Shown: positions 7,308 to 14,841, counted from the stretch's first letter. The stretch is 22,973 bases of DNA from Streptacidiphilus jeojiense (GCF_000719095.1 NZ_JOEH01000053.1:1-22973); one strand, 5' to 3'. Made by a program: numbers and translations. The notes: generated by a model from the letters alone, not told the origin.

Positions 7308-8939
7308 GTGTCCTCTCGAACTCCGATAACCCTGGCCGCGTGCTGCGCGGCCGGCCTGCTCATGGTCTCCGGCACGGCCGAGGCGGCGGGCGGCGCGCAC
7401 GCCGCGCCGGTGGCCGCAGCCGTTGCCGCGGGCGCCCCCGCGACGATGCAGCCGCTGACGCACCAGATCCTGGTGCCGGGCACCACCCGGGCCGGCGTCA
7501 CCGGCCGTTCAGCCGCTGCCTCGACGCTGTCGGTCAGCGTCACCGGCGGTGACAACAAGGGTCTGTACGACGCCGCACTCAATGTGAGCGTGTCCGGTTC
7601 GGCCGGCGCCGTCAGCGCCACTCCGACCTGGGACGGCGTGCCCTCGGCCGCGGTCACCGAGGCCGGCGACGGCACCATCGTGCTCAGGCAGACCTTCAGC
7701 ACGGTGGGCGAGCACAAGCTCAGCCTCAGCGTGACCGACGGTGTCTCCACCGTGGTGAAGACCGTGACCGTGCTGCTGGCCGGCAACGACTACACGGCCT
7801 ACGGCCCCACCCGGCTGCTGGACACCCGCCACGGCACCGGCGGCCCCATCGGGCCGATCAAACCCAACAGCATGGTCCGGGTGAAGATCGACAGCAATGG
7901 CGGGATCTCCGCCACAGCCAGCGCCGCGGTACTGAACCTGACGGTCACCAACCCCTCCAGCGCGGGATACATCACCGCCTATCCGGACGGGGGGTCCTCC
8001 AGCAGCTCGAACGTCAACTTCGTCAAGGGCCAGACGGTGCCCAACCTGTCCGTGGTGCCTGTGGGTACCAGCGGCTACGTCGACCTGTACAACCACAGCA
8101 GCGGCACGGTCGACCTCATCGCCGACATCGACGGCTACTTCAGCCAGACCGCGGCCTCGGGCTACACCACGGTGGCGCCTTCGCGGCTGGTGGACACCCG
8201 CTCGGGTCTGGGCGCGCCGAAGGCGCAGCTCACCGCGGGCGGGTCGATCGCGGTGCAGATCGCGGGCAAGGCCGGCATGCCCGCCTCCGGGGTGACCGCG
8301 GTCGCTCTGAACGTCACAGCCACCAACGAGGCCACCGGCGGCTACCTGACCGCCTACCCGGACGGGGCGGCCATGCCCACCGCGTCCAACGTCAACTTCG
8401 GCCCCGGACAGAACATCGCCAACGCGGTCGTGGTACCGGTCGGCGCGGACGGCAAGATCCGCATCGCCGGCAGCACCAAGGCCGATGCGGTCGTGGACGT
8501 GACCGGCTACTACAGCGTCAGCGGCACGGGCGCCTTCGAGCCGCTCCAGCCGACCCGGCTGATGGACACCCGGGACCTGAGCAACCCGAACGTCGAGAAC
8601 CTGATGCAGCCCTACTACTACGACCTCTATCCGTTCTGGGAGTGGGTCGACGCCAACGCCGCCGCGGTGGTCCTCAATGTGACCGTGCCGACGGCGAAGG
8701 CTGCCGGGTACCTGGCCGTGGCCCCGGACATCAACACCTGGGCCTCGTACCAGAAGGGCACCTTCAATGCGCAGCAGAAGGCGCCGGGCAGCTCCACGCT
8801 CAACTTCCAGAAGGGCCAGAGCGTGCCCAACATGGTGCAGGCGAGCACCGGCACCACCGGCGTCGTGGACTTCTGGAACCAGTCGCCGATGAGCAACGAC
8901 CTGATCATCGACATCTTCGGCGTCTACAAGAACAACTGA
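7308..8939 (+). CDS. Secreted Ig/PKD-like protein with three LDTR repeats
   Basis: A 543-aa exported protein. The GTG start at 7308 follows a GGGAG ribosome site by about 4 bp and gives a signal peptide (MSSRTPITLAACCAAGLL...TAEA, cut near residue 27-31). Residues about 65-160 form one beta-sandwich-like domain of Ig/PKD character (LSVSVTGGDNKGLYDAALN, then TWDGVPSAAV and HKLSLSVTDG). Three LDTR modules follow from about residues 163, 285 and 407 (PTRLLDTR, PSRLVDTR, PTRLMDTR). The third module is unusual: after LMDTRD it carries an aromatic insertion, MQPYYYDLYPFWEWVDANA. No enzyme motif is visible. It is divergent from the beta-helix gene and followed by a strong hairpin, so it is probably monocistronic. 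It probably has a structural or adhesive role in the same surface system. Confidence 0.92.
   Translation: MSSRTPITLAACCAAGLLMVSGTAEAAGGAHAAPVAAAVAAGAPATMQPLTHQILVPGTTRAGVTGRSAAASTLSVSVTGGDNKGLYDAALNVSVSGSAGAVSATPTWDGVPSAAVTEAGDGTIVLRQTFSTVGEHKLSLSVTDGVSTVVKTVTVLLAGNDYTAYGPTRLLDTRHGTGGPIGPIKPNSMVRVKIDSNGGISATASAAVLNLTVTNPSSAGYITAYPDGGSSSSSNVNFVKGQTVPNLSVVPVGTSGYVDLYNHSSGTVDLIADIDGYFSQTAASGYTTVAPSRLVDTRSGLGAPKAQLTAGGSIAVQIAGKAGMPASGVTAVALNVTATNEATGGYLTAYPDGAAMPTASNVNFGPGQNIANAVVVPVGADGKIRIAGSTKADAVVDVTGYYSVSGTGAFEPLQPTRLMDTRDLSNPNVENLMQPYYYDLYPFWEWVDANAAAVVLNVTVPTAKAAGYLAVAPDINTWASYQKGTFNAQQKAPGSSTLNFQKGQSVPNMVQASTGTTGVVDFWNQSPMSNDLIIDIFGVYKNN
7788..8936 (+). repeat. Three tandem copies of the LDTR module in the Ig-like protein
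   Basis: The copies begin near 7790, 8162 and 8530. The first two are regular, with AVLNLTVTN or ALNVTATN, a GYxTAYPDG strand, a SNVNF segment and a final DIDGYF or DVTGYY. The third keeps AVVLNVTVPTAKAAGYLAV and SSTLNFQKGQSVPN, but it has an insertion rich in Tyr and Trp near its start and ends in DIFGVY. Confidence 0.9.
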
Positions 8940-8958
8940 TCCGTTCCCGGCCGAAGCG

Positions 8959-8998
8959 GCTGCCGGCCCCGGCGAAGGAATTCGCCGGGGCCGGCGGC
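8959..8998 (+). terminator. Strong hairpin terminator
   Basis: A perfect 15-bp stem (8962-8976 with 8981-8995) closes on a GGAA tetraloop and extends by three more pairs, one of them T-G. It begins 20 bp after the stop of the Ig-like repeat protein and insulates the following lipoprotein operon. Confidence 0.88.
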
Positions 8999-9072
8999 TC
9001 CGCCAAGTGATACACCGTCAGTTAGTCGCTTGTTGTGCCCTGGAACCTCTGCCGCCGACCTCGCCCGACGTC

Positions 9073-9078
9073 TAGCAT
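9073..9078 (+). promoter_or_regulatory. -10 box (TAGCAT) of a probable leaderless transcript
   Basis: TAGCAT ends 7 bp before the ATG at 9085, so transcription would begin at or next to the A of the start codon. No ribosome site precedes the ATG, which fits a leaderless mRNA. No clear -35 box is visible. Confidence 0.5.
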
Positions 9079-9084
9079 CCGACT

Positions 9085-9804
9085 ATGCGAAACCCCCGGG
9101 CCCTAGCGGCCGCCATGGCCGTAATCGCGCTCCCGCTCTCCGCCTGCTCCAGTGGCGGCAGCGGGAGCGGCAACGGCAGTGCCGGCAAGGAGACCAGCAA
9201 CCTCCCGGCTGCCACGCAGTTGCTGAGCAGTGGTGCGACGGCGATGACCGCGGTGCAGTCGGTGCGGTTCTCGATCAACGCGAGCGGCCAGATCGCCGGC
9301 CTCGCCCTGCGCAGTGCCACCGGCCAGCTGACCCGGGCCGGGAACGCACAGGGCAGCGCGTCCGTGTCGGAGGCCGGTGCCCTGGTGGAGATCAACTTCG
9401 TCATCGTCGGCTCCACCGCCTACATCAAGGGCGCGACCGGCGGCTACAGCAAGGTCCCGCTCCAGGTCGCCACCGCGGTCTACGACCCCGAGGCGATCCT
9501 GGACCCGAACAAGGGGGTCGTGAAGCTGCTGCAGACGGCGACGGGCGCCCGGACGCTGGACCGGGAGACCCTGGACGGGCAGTCGGTCTACCACGTGAAG
9601 GCGCTGCTGGCGCAGCCGGTGCTGGCCACGCTGGTTCCCGGGGACTCGAAGAGCGAGGAGGGCGATCTCTGGCTGACGGTGTCCTCGTCGCGGCTCGTGA
9701 AGGTCGCGTTCCCGGTGGAGACGACATCGGGGGGCAGCGGCTCGGTGACCGCCTCGTTCTCCGATTTCGACGCGCCTGCCACGATCACCGCTCCATCGTC
9801 GTGA
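9085..9804 (+). CDS. LprG/LppX-like lipoprotein (LolA-like lipid-binding fold)
   Basis: A 239-aa lipoprotein. The N-terminus MRNPRALAAAMAVIALPLSAC has a lipobox L18-S-A-C21, so Cys21 should be lipid-modified and the protein anchored on the outer face of the membrane. A Ser/Gly linker follows, then a domain of about 190 residues with the pattern of the LppX_LprAFG family (VQSVRFSINASGQIAG..., GSTAYIKGATGGYSKVPL, LDRETLDGQSVYHVKA, DLWLTVSSSRLVKVAF). Family members bind acylated lipids in a hydrophobic cavity. The gene overlaps by 4 bp an MFS exporter. In mycobacteria the same pair (lprG and p55/Rv1410c) moves triacylglycerol and lipoglycans to the surface, so lipid export is the likely role here, by inference. 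Transcription is probably leaderless. Confidence 0.85.
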   Translation: MRNPRALAAAMAVIALPLSACSSGGSGSGNGSAGKETSNLPAATQLLSSGATAMTAVQSVRFSINASGQIAGLALRSATGQLTRAGNAQGSASVSEAGALVEINFVIVGSTAYIKGATGGYSKVPLQVATAVYDPEAILDPNKGVVKLLQTATGARTLDRETLDGQSVYHVKALLAQPVLATLVPGDSKSEEGDLWLTVSSSRLVKVAFPVETTSGGSGSVTASFSDFDAPATITAPSS

Positions 9805-11360
9805 CCGCAGTCGACACCGGGACGGCGCCGCTCACGGGGCGGCACGCCGTCCTCGGCGTCACCGGAGTGGTCACGCTGCTCGGGTCGCTGGACATGTACG
9901 TCATCGTCACCCTGCTGAACTCGATCACCAATGACCTGGGCATCCCGCTGAACCATCTGGAGCGGGCCACGCCGATCGTCACCGCGTACCTGCTCGGCTA
10001 TGTCGCTGCCATGCCGCTGCTGGGGCAGAGCGCGGACCGGTTCGGGCCGCGGCGGGTGCTCCAGTCCTGCCTGGTCGTCTTCGCGGCCGGCTCGGCGCTC
10101 ACCGCGAGCGCGCACAGCCTCCAACTTCTGGTCGCTGGACGGCTGTTGCAGGGTGCCGCGGCGGGTGCGCTGCTGCCTGTCACGCTCGCCCTGGCCGGGC
10201 GTCTGTTCCAGGGCCGGGCAAGACCCGTGGCGCTCGGCTCGGTGGGAGCCGCGCAGGAACTCGGGAGCGTGCTGGGCCCGCTGTACGGGGCCGGCATCGC
10301 GGCGCTCACGGGCTGGCGCGGGGTGTTCTGGGTCAACGTCCCGCTGGTGCTGGTCGCGGCGGTGGTGATGGAGTTCACCGTGCCCGCCACGGCGTCGCCC
10401 GAGCAGGGCGGGCCGACCGGGCGCCGGCGCACCGACCTGGTCGGCGGCGCTCTGCTCGCGGTGGCGCTGGCGCTGCTGGTGGCGGCCCTGGACAACCAGG
10501 ATCCGCAGAAGTCGGTGCTGCCGAGCTGGGGCCTGCCGCTGCTGCTCGGCAGCGCGGTGGCGCTGGCGGCCTTCGTGCTGTGGGAGCGCCGCAGCCGGAC
10601 GCGCCTGATCGACACCCGGCGGATGCGGCGGCGCCCCTTCGCCGCAGCGATGGCGACGAGCTTCTGCGCCGGTGTGGCGCTGCTGGTCACACTGGTGGAC
10701 GGGGAGTTGGTGGCCCAGTCGCTGCTGGGCAGGAGCTCGGTGGGCGGCGCACTGCTGCTGATGTGGTTCCTGACGGCGCTGCCGGTCGGTGCCGTCATCG
10801 GCGGCCTGGCCGGACGTCGGCTGGGCCACTCGGTGGTGGCCGCGGTCGGCATGGCCGTGGCGGCCGGGGGCTACTTCCTGATCGCGGCCTGGCCCCTGGC
10901 GGCCCTGACCGCCCGTCTCGGCCCGCTGCCGCTGGCACAGACCGACCTCGTGATCGCCGGTCTTGGCCTGGGCCTGGTGATCGCGCCGGTGGCCGGGGCG
11001 GTGCTGGACTCGACGGATCCCGGCCAGCACACGACGGCCTCGGCCGCAGCGGTGATCTCCCGGACCATCGGCATGCTGGTCGGCGTGGCCGCACTCTCGG
11101 CCTGGGGACTGCACCGCTTCCAGACGCTGACGGCCCACCTCGACATGCCGATCCCCGGCACCAGCACCTTCGCGAAGGCCTGGCCGGCCTACCAGCACGC
11201 GCTGCGCGTGGCACTGCACACCGAGTACAGCGACATCTTCCGGGTGACGGCCGTGGTCTGCGCGCTGGGCGCCGTATGCGCACTGGGACTGTCCAGTTCG
11301 ACCGAAGGCCGAAGGCCGATACCCCCCGGCCCGGCCGGGACGGTCGAGCCGTCGGGCTGA
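9801..11360 (+). CDS. MFS exporter, 14-TM DHA2 type (P55-like)
   Basis: A 519-aa polytopic membrane protein. The GTG start at 9801 overlaps the lipoprotein stop as GTGA, implying translational coupling; the open frame upstream of it is the shadow of the lipoprotein gene. MFS motif A is LGQSADRFGPRR after TM2. A DHA2-like stretch follows (GRLLQGAAAGALLPV...AAQELGSVLGPLYG...GWRGVFWVNVPL), including the motif-C-like Gly/Pro-rich region. The number of hydrophobic segments fits 14 helices. These proteins use the proton gradient to export drugs or lipids. The coupling to an LprG-like lipoprotein resembles the mycobacterial P55 system and argues for lipid or lipoglycan export rather than simple drug efflux. 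The next gene is convergent. Confidence 0.93.
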   Translation: MTAVDTGTAPLTGRHAVLGVTGVVTLLGSLDMYVIVTLLNSITNDLGIPLNHLERATPIVTAYLLGYVAAMPLLGQSADRFGPRRVLQSCLVVFAAGSALTASAHSLQLLVAGRLLQGAAAGALLPVTLALAGRLFQGRARPVALGSVGAAQELGSVLGPLYGAGIAALTGWRGVFWVNVPLVLVAAVVMEFTVPATASPEQGGPTGRRRTDLVGGALLAVALALLVAALDNQDPQKSVLPSWGLPLLLGSAVALAAFVLWERRSRTRLIDTRRMRRRPFAAAMATSFCAGVALLVTLVDGELVAQSLLGRSSVGGALLLMWFLTALPVGAVIGGLAGRRLGHSVVAAVGMAVAAGGYFLIAAWPLAALTARLGPLPLAQTDLVIAGLGLGLVIAPVAGAVLDSTDPGQHTTASAAAVISRTIGMLVGVAALSAWGLHRFQTLTAHLDMPIPGTSTFAKAWPAYQHALRVALHTEYSDIFRVTAVVCALGAVCALGLSSSTEGRRPIPPGPAGTVEPSG

Positions 11361-11416
11361 AAGCAGAGCACAGGCTCCGCCTGGTTCACGCGCTCACAGT
11401 CCCCGTGGCGACGCCG

Positions 11417-11902
11417 TCAGCCCAGCTTCCTGGCGAGGTCGGCGAGGAACTGCGGCATTCGGCCGGCACCGAAGTCGTAGAAGCGTGCCCACTGCGGCTC
11501 GACCGCGATGCGCGCCATCCGGTCGTACATGGCCCGGCAGTTCCGCTCGAACTCGGCCGCGTACTCGGCGTCGAAGTTCTTCCGCGCGGCCGCGAGGTAC
11601 TCCGGCACCACCCCGTCCACGATGGTGAGGTGCACGACGCCGCGCACCGACAGCGTCTTCGCCGAACCGGGACTGTCGCCGGCGTCGATGGTCAGGGCGA
11701 CCTCGGGCCGCGCCGACAGCGCCTCCACCTTGGGCGCCGTGGCCGCGGTGGCCATGACGATCTCGTCACCGGTCCAGAAGATCCCGATCGGGACGACGCG
11801 AGGCCGCCCGTCCAGTCCGATGTACGCCAACCGCGCCATCGACGCCTGGCCCAACAACTCGTGGGCGTCGGCCAGCTCCTGTGCGATCTGCTCGGGTTCC
11901 AT
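11417..11902 (-). CDS. PNPOx-like split-barrel flavin/F420-binding protein
   Basis: A 161-aa cytoplasmic protein of the pyridoxamine 5'-phosphate oxidase-like fold. Visible family features are ASMARLAYIGLDGRPRVVPIGIFWTGDEIVMAT near the N-terminus, VEALSARPEVALTIDAGD, and SVRGVVHLTIVDGVVPEYLAAARKNF. These are typical of the F420/FMN split-barrel reductases abundant in actinomycetes. The ATG at 11902 lies 10 bp after a GGAGG site. An in-frame GTG directly before it (11905) has the more usual 7-bp spacing and may be the true start, changing the protein by one residue. The substrate is unknown. It is divergent from the methyltransferase gene. Confidence 0.87.
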   Translation of the reverse strand: MEPEQIAQELADAHELLGQASMARLAYIGLDGRPRVVPIGIFWTGDEIVMATAATAPKVEALSARPEVALTIDAGDSPGSAKTLSVRGVVHLTIVDGVVPEYLAAARKNFDAEYAAEFERNCRAMYDRMARIAVEPQWARFYDFGAGRMPQFLADLARKLG

Positions 11903-12086
11903 CACTCGTCGTCCTCCACTGTCGCGCAGCCGCTCTTGCCCGATCTGTCCCCGGAACGGAGACAACACCACGAATCCCCGTCCCCTGGCCCACCGTAGTC
12001 CCGCCCCACCCGACCACACGGTCCGCCGCGCACGGCCCGCGCTGAACAAGTGAACGAATGTGCGTCCCTCCGTCAATCATCTGACC

Positions 12087-12092
12087 TAGCAT
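12087..12092 (+). promoter_or_regulatory. Possible -10 box (TAGCAT) for the methyltransferase gene
   Basis: TAGCAT lies 36 bp before the ATG, in an otherwise gene-free stretch (11903-12127) between divergent genes. It would give a leader of about 29 nt containing the GGGAGGGAAGG ribosome site. No good -35 is visible. Confidence 0.35.
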
Positions 12093-12127
12093 GACCGCTG
12101 AGGTCGTGTCATCCGGGAGGGAAGGCC

Positions 12128-12976
12128 ATGGCGGAGGGCTCGCGGTCGGACGGTTGGATGCAGGTGGGGGCGGACTGGGAGTCCCCGTCGCCGATGCGCA
12201 CCGACATCGCCCACAGCGCTCGGATCTACGACTACTTCATCGGCGGCAAGGACAACTTCCCCGCCGACCGTGAAGCCGCCGAGCAGGTGCTCGCGCTGCG
12301 GCCGAGCCTGGCCCTGGCCGCCCAGGCCAACCGTCGCTTCATGTGCCGGGCGGTCGACTTCGTCGCCTCCCAGGGCATCCGTCAGTTCCTGGACCTCGGC
12401 ACCGGCATCCCCACCTCGCCGAACACCCACGAGGTCGCCCAGGCCGCTGCCCCGCAGTCACGGGTCGTGTACGTGGACAACGACCCGATGGTCCTGGCGC
12501 ACGCACGTGCCCTGCTGGTCAGCGCGCCGCAGGGGCGGACCGCCTACATCGACGCGGACATCCGCGAGCCCGCCACCATACTCGGGCACCCCTCCCTGCT
12601 GAAGGTCCTGGACCTGGACCAGCCGGTGTGCCTGATGCTCGTCGCCGTCCTGCACTTCGTCGGCGACGAGGAGGACCCCTACGGCCTGATGTCCGAACTC
12701 CTGGCCGCCTGCCCCAGCGGCAGCAGGCTGATCCTCACCCACGGCACCGAGGACTTCTCCGACGAGGCCGGCGCCGAAGCGCTCCGCGCCTACCGGGCCT
12801 CCGGTGTGAACCTGCACCTGCGCACCGCAGCGCAGGTGCTCCGCTTCTTCGACGGCCTGGAACTCGCCGAGCCAGGGCTGCAACTGGTCAACCGCTGGCG
12901 CCCGGACAACGACCTCGACCGCCGGGCCCGCCCCCAGGACATCACCTGGTACGGAGCCGTCGCCACCAAGCACTGA
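12128..12976 (+). CDS. SAM-dependent methyltransferase, PF04672 (DUF574) type
   Basis: A 282-aa cytoplasmic protein matching the actinomycete-specific Methyltransf_19 family. The family signature is SARIYDYFIGGKDNFPADREAAEQ at residues about 31-54, followed by the SAM-binding glycine motif LDLGTGIPTSPNTHEVAQ, an acidic loop VVYVDNDPMVLAHARALL, a second DADIREP, and a C-terminal PEPGLQLV-like segment (AEPGLQLVNRWRP). The start ATG follows a GGGAGGGAAGG ribosome site at about 6 bp. Streptomycetes carry many paralogues, often next to regulators; their methyl acceptors are unknown. It is probably monocistronic, with a small hairpin after the stop. Confidence 0.93.
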   Translation: MAEGSRSDGWMQVGADWESPSPMRTDIAHSARIYDYFIGGKDNFPADREAAEQVLALRPSLALAAQANRRFMCRAVDFVASQGIRQFLDLGTGIPTSPNTHEVAQAAAPQSRVVYVDNDPMVLAHARALLVSAPQGRTAYIDADIREPATILGHPSLLKVLDLDQPVCLMLVAVLHFVGDEEDPYGLMSELLAACPSGSRLILTHGTEDFSDEAGAEALRAYRASGVNLHLRTAAQVLRFFDGLELAEPGLQLVNRWRPDNDLDRRARPQDITWYGAVATKH

Positions 12977-12990
12977 CCACCGCGCACCTC

Positions 12991-13005
12991 GCGCACCCCG
13001 TGCGC
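12991..13005. terminator. Short hairpin between convergent genes
   Basis: GCGCAC (12991-12996) pairs with GTGCGC (13000-13005) around a 3-nt loop. It sits in the 61-bp gap between the methyltransferase stop and the convergent MarR gene. The stem is only 6 bp, so termination activity is uncertain. Confidence 0.35.
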
Positions 13006-13037
13006 TGGGCGGCCCCGCTGGGATCGGCCGGCGGCAG

Positions 13038-13481
13038 TCAGCTGAAGGGGCCTTCGGTGACGAAGCGGTGCAGGTGGCGGGCGAAGGTCTCGGCCTCGCC
13101 GGGCGGCCAGGCGGTGAGGCTCTCGGTGATGGCGGCGGCCAGGCGTCGGCGCAGTTCTCCCACGGCGGTGCGGCCCTCATCGGTCAGCACCAGCAGGGTG
13201 GCGCGCCGGTCGTGGGGGTCGGGTTCACGCCGCAGCAGCCCGGCCTGTTCCAGCTGCGATGCGCGGCGGGTCACCACGGAGCGGTCCAGCCCGGCGTCCG
13301 GGGCCAGGTCGGCGGCGCTGCGGGGGCCGGTCCTGGCCAGGGCGCTGAGGATCGGGTAGGTCAGCTCGTCCACGGCTTCGCCCATGCCCACTGTGAGCGC
13401 CCGCTGCAGTCGGGCGCGTGTGTTGCGCCCGAGCAGGACGCCCAGGGCATCTGCGATCTCGTGTCCTACGGGGTTCTCCAT
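13038..13481 (-). CDS. MarR-family transcriptional regulator
   Basis: A 147-aa winged-helix regulator. The sequence shows the MarR order: an N-terminal dimerisation helix, DELTYPILSALARTGPRSAADLAPDAGLDRSVVTRRASQLEQAGLLRRE as the helix-turn-helix, and the wing with the hallmark DPHDRRATLLVLTDEGR. The ATG at 13481 (MENPVGHE) is preferred because the longer frame upstream would run through the operator palindrome at 13494-13510. It is divergently transcribed from an NTF2-like gene. Two near-identical 17-bp palindromes in the 87-bp gap are probably its binding sites, so it should repress both itself and its neighbour. The ligand is unknown. Confidence 0.93.
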   Translation of the reverse strand: MENPVGHEIADALGVLLGRNTRARLQRALTVGMGEAVDELTYPILSALARTGPRSAADLAPDAGLDRSVVTRRASQLEQAGLLRREPDPHDRRATLLVLTDEGRTAVGELRRRLAAAITESLTAWPPGEAETFARHLHRFVTEGPFS

Positions 13482-13493
13482 GCCCCAACAATA

Positions 13494-13510
13494 GCGTGCG
13501 TGACGCACGC
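13494..13510. promoter_or_regulatory. Probable MarR operator 1
   Basis: GCGTGCGTGACGCACGC is a perfect palindrome of 7-bp arms around a 3-bp centre. It lies 12 bp upstream of the MarR start codon, where bound protein would block that gene's promoter or leader. Confidence 0.75.
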
Positions 13511-13534
13511 ATCCGGTGCTACAGTCAGAGTGAA

Positions 13535-13551
13535 GCGTGCGCGGCGCACGC
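13535..13551. promoter_or_regulatory. Probable MarR operator 2
   Basis: GCGTGCGCGGCGCACGC has 8-bp arms around one central base and the same outer half-sites (GCGTGCG/CGCACGC) as operator 1. The two centres are 41 bp apart, about four helical turns, so both sites face the same side of the DNA. It ends 4 bp before the AGGAGG ribosome site of the NTF2-like gene and probably covers its transcription start. Confidence 0.75.
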
Positions 13552-13568
13552 ATTTAGGAGGGATCGCC

Positions 13569-13961
13569 ATGCACCGCACCGACATCCACACCGCTCTGAC
13601 CGACCTGCTGTTCAACCCGGCCTTGACCGTGGAGCAGGCCACCGAGCGCCACTTCACCCCGGACTTCCGCCAGCGCACCGATGGCGAGTGGGCCGACCGC
13701 GCCGGTTTCGTCGACCACATCGAACACCTGCGGACCGTCGTGGCCGCAGGCTCCGTCCAGGTCCACGACGAGCTGTGCGACGGCGCGACCTACGCCGACC
13801 GCCACACGGTCGAGGTCACTAAGCAGGACGGCGACACCGTGCGCATGGAGGTCTACGTCTTCGCCGAGATGGCCCCCGACGGCCGCTTCAACCGGATCGA
13901 GGAGACCACGCTCATGCTCCAGGGCACCGCAGCCGACCGCGGCCTCGGCAGCGCACGCTGA
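13569..13961 (+). CDS. NTF2/SnoaL-like protein under MarR control
   Basis: A 130-aa cytoplasmic protein with the cone-shaped alpha+beta fold of the SnoaL/NTF2 superfamily. The sequence runs from helical N-terminal ALTDLLFNPALTVEQATERHFTPDFRQRTDGEWADRAGFVDHIEHLR to strands VQVHDELCDGATYADRHTVEVTKQDGDTVRMEVYVFAEMAPDGRFNRIEETT. The superfamily includes isomerases, hydrolases, cyclases and non-catalytic binding proteins, so the reaction cannot be predicted. A near-consensus AGGAGG lies 7 bp before the ATG. The divergent MarR gene and the operator directly upstream suggest induction by a small phenolic or oxidative ligand, by inference from MarR biology. Confidence 0.85.
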   Translation: MHRTDIHTALTDLLFNPALTVEQATERHFTPDFRQRTDGEWADRAGFVDHIEHLRTVVAAGSVQVHDELCDGATYADRHTVEVTKQDGDTVRMEVYVFAEMAPDGRFNRIEETTLMLQGTAADRGLGSAR

Positions 13962-14003
13962 CCACCCGGCCGGGAGTTGAGCCGCAAAGGGGAGATGGAG
14001 AAA

Positions 14004-14603
14004 TCAACTCTCGGTGCACGAGGGCCAGTGGTCCGCTGCCCACTCCGGCCAGCCGGGCCAACCCGGCGGCGGAGGGGGAATCTCGCCGCTGTTGAGTTCG
14101 GCAGCATCGGGGGCCTGGAACTGCTCGCGCCACGCGTCCACGTCGGCCTCGCTCATCGGGAAGGTCCGATCGGGCGTCGTCGCCTGACGGTCTGCGATAC
14201 GGGCGAGTTGGACGTCCTTGTCCACGGGCAGGTACACCGTCCGGCACGCCGCACCGGCCGACCGGGCCAGCCAGCGCAGTGCCGAGCGTTCGTCCCGGCC
14301 CCAGAGCCCGTAGTCCAGCACGACGCTGGTTCCCAGCCGTAGCGCCTGCAGCGCGAGCGAGATGAGGCGGCCTTCGAGCACCCAGCGCTTGCCGTCGGCC
14401 ATCGAATCCCCGAACAGCGGCACCATCCAGTGGTCGGGGGTCAGCCGCAGCGCGGGGTGTGCGGCGGCGAGTTCTGCGGCCCGGGTGGTCTTCCCGGCTC
14501 CGGGCAGCCCGACCATCAGGAACAGGGTGGCGACGGTTCCCACGGTGGACGGGGCCGGGAACGGTGCTCGGCAGGCTGAACTGAGTTGCTGTGACTGTGA
14601 CAT
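14004..14603 (-). CDS. AAA_33-type P-loop ATPase/kinase
   Basis: A 199-aa cytoplasmic P-loop protein. Walker A is GLPGAGKTT (residues 32-40), followed by RAAELAAAHPALRLTPDHWM. A central SVVLDYGLWGRDERSALRWLA acts as the acidic strand, and VYLPVDKDVQLARIADR is a lid-like Arg segment. This order is typical of the zeta-toxin-like and AAA_33 small-molecule/nucleic-acid kinases. A Pro-rich tail (GEIPPPPPGWPGWPEW) ends the protein. The ATG at 14603 has an AGGGA site about 4 bp upstream. There is no antitoxin-like partner, so a toxin role is not supported. The phosphate acceptor is unknown. Its stop faces the NTF2-like gene. Confidence 0.85.
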   Translation of the reverse strand: MSQSQQLSSACRAPFPAPSTVGTVATLFLMVGLPGAGKTTRAAELAAAHPALRLTPDHWMVPLFGDSMADGKRWVLEGRLISLALQALRLGTSVVLDYGLWGRDERSALRWLARSAGAACRTVYLPVDKDVQLARIADRQATTPDRTFPMSEADVDAWREQFQAPDAAELNSGEIPPPPPGWPGWPEWAADHWPSCTES

Positions 14604-14740
14604 GACTTCCCTGGTCAGGCAGGACGGCCCGACAGCACAGGGCAATGCGCGCACGGCTGTCGGCGGGACACCGATCCGGCGGTACCCCCTCCTTGGAAGA
14701 AGGGGCAGGTGAAGGAGGCCGCAGCTACGGCAGCCTCAGT

Positions 14741-14759
14741 ACCGCCGCGGGGCGGCGGT
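14741..14759. other. GC hairpin in the 14604-14841 intergenic stretch
   Basis: ACCGCCGC (14741-14748) pairs with GCGGCGGT (14752-14759) around GGG. The surrounding 238 bp between divergent genes hold no further open frame that I would call coding. The hairpin may end upstream transcription from the left or lie in a leader; I cannot tell. Confidence 0.4.
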
Positions 14760-14841
14760 TCGGATGTTCACGGCACAGCAGCACATGCCCCGACTGTATC
14801 CGACAGCCCCGACGGTCCCCCAATGCGCCAAGATGTGCGCC

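Noticed and set aside
9588..11219. Long minus-strand open frame opposite the MFS gene
   Set aside because: Its composition (Gln/Arg/His/Gly-rich, no motifs) is typical of an antisense frame to a membrane protein gene.
14004..14603. Zeta-type toxin of a toxin-antitoxin pair
   Set aside because: The P-loop kinase fold is compatible, but no small antitoxin gene overlaps or precedes it, so I call only a P-loop ATPase/kinase.
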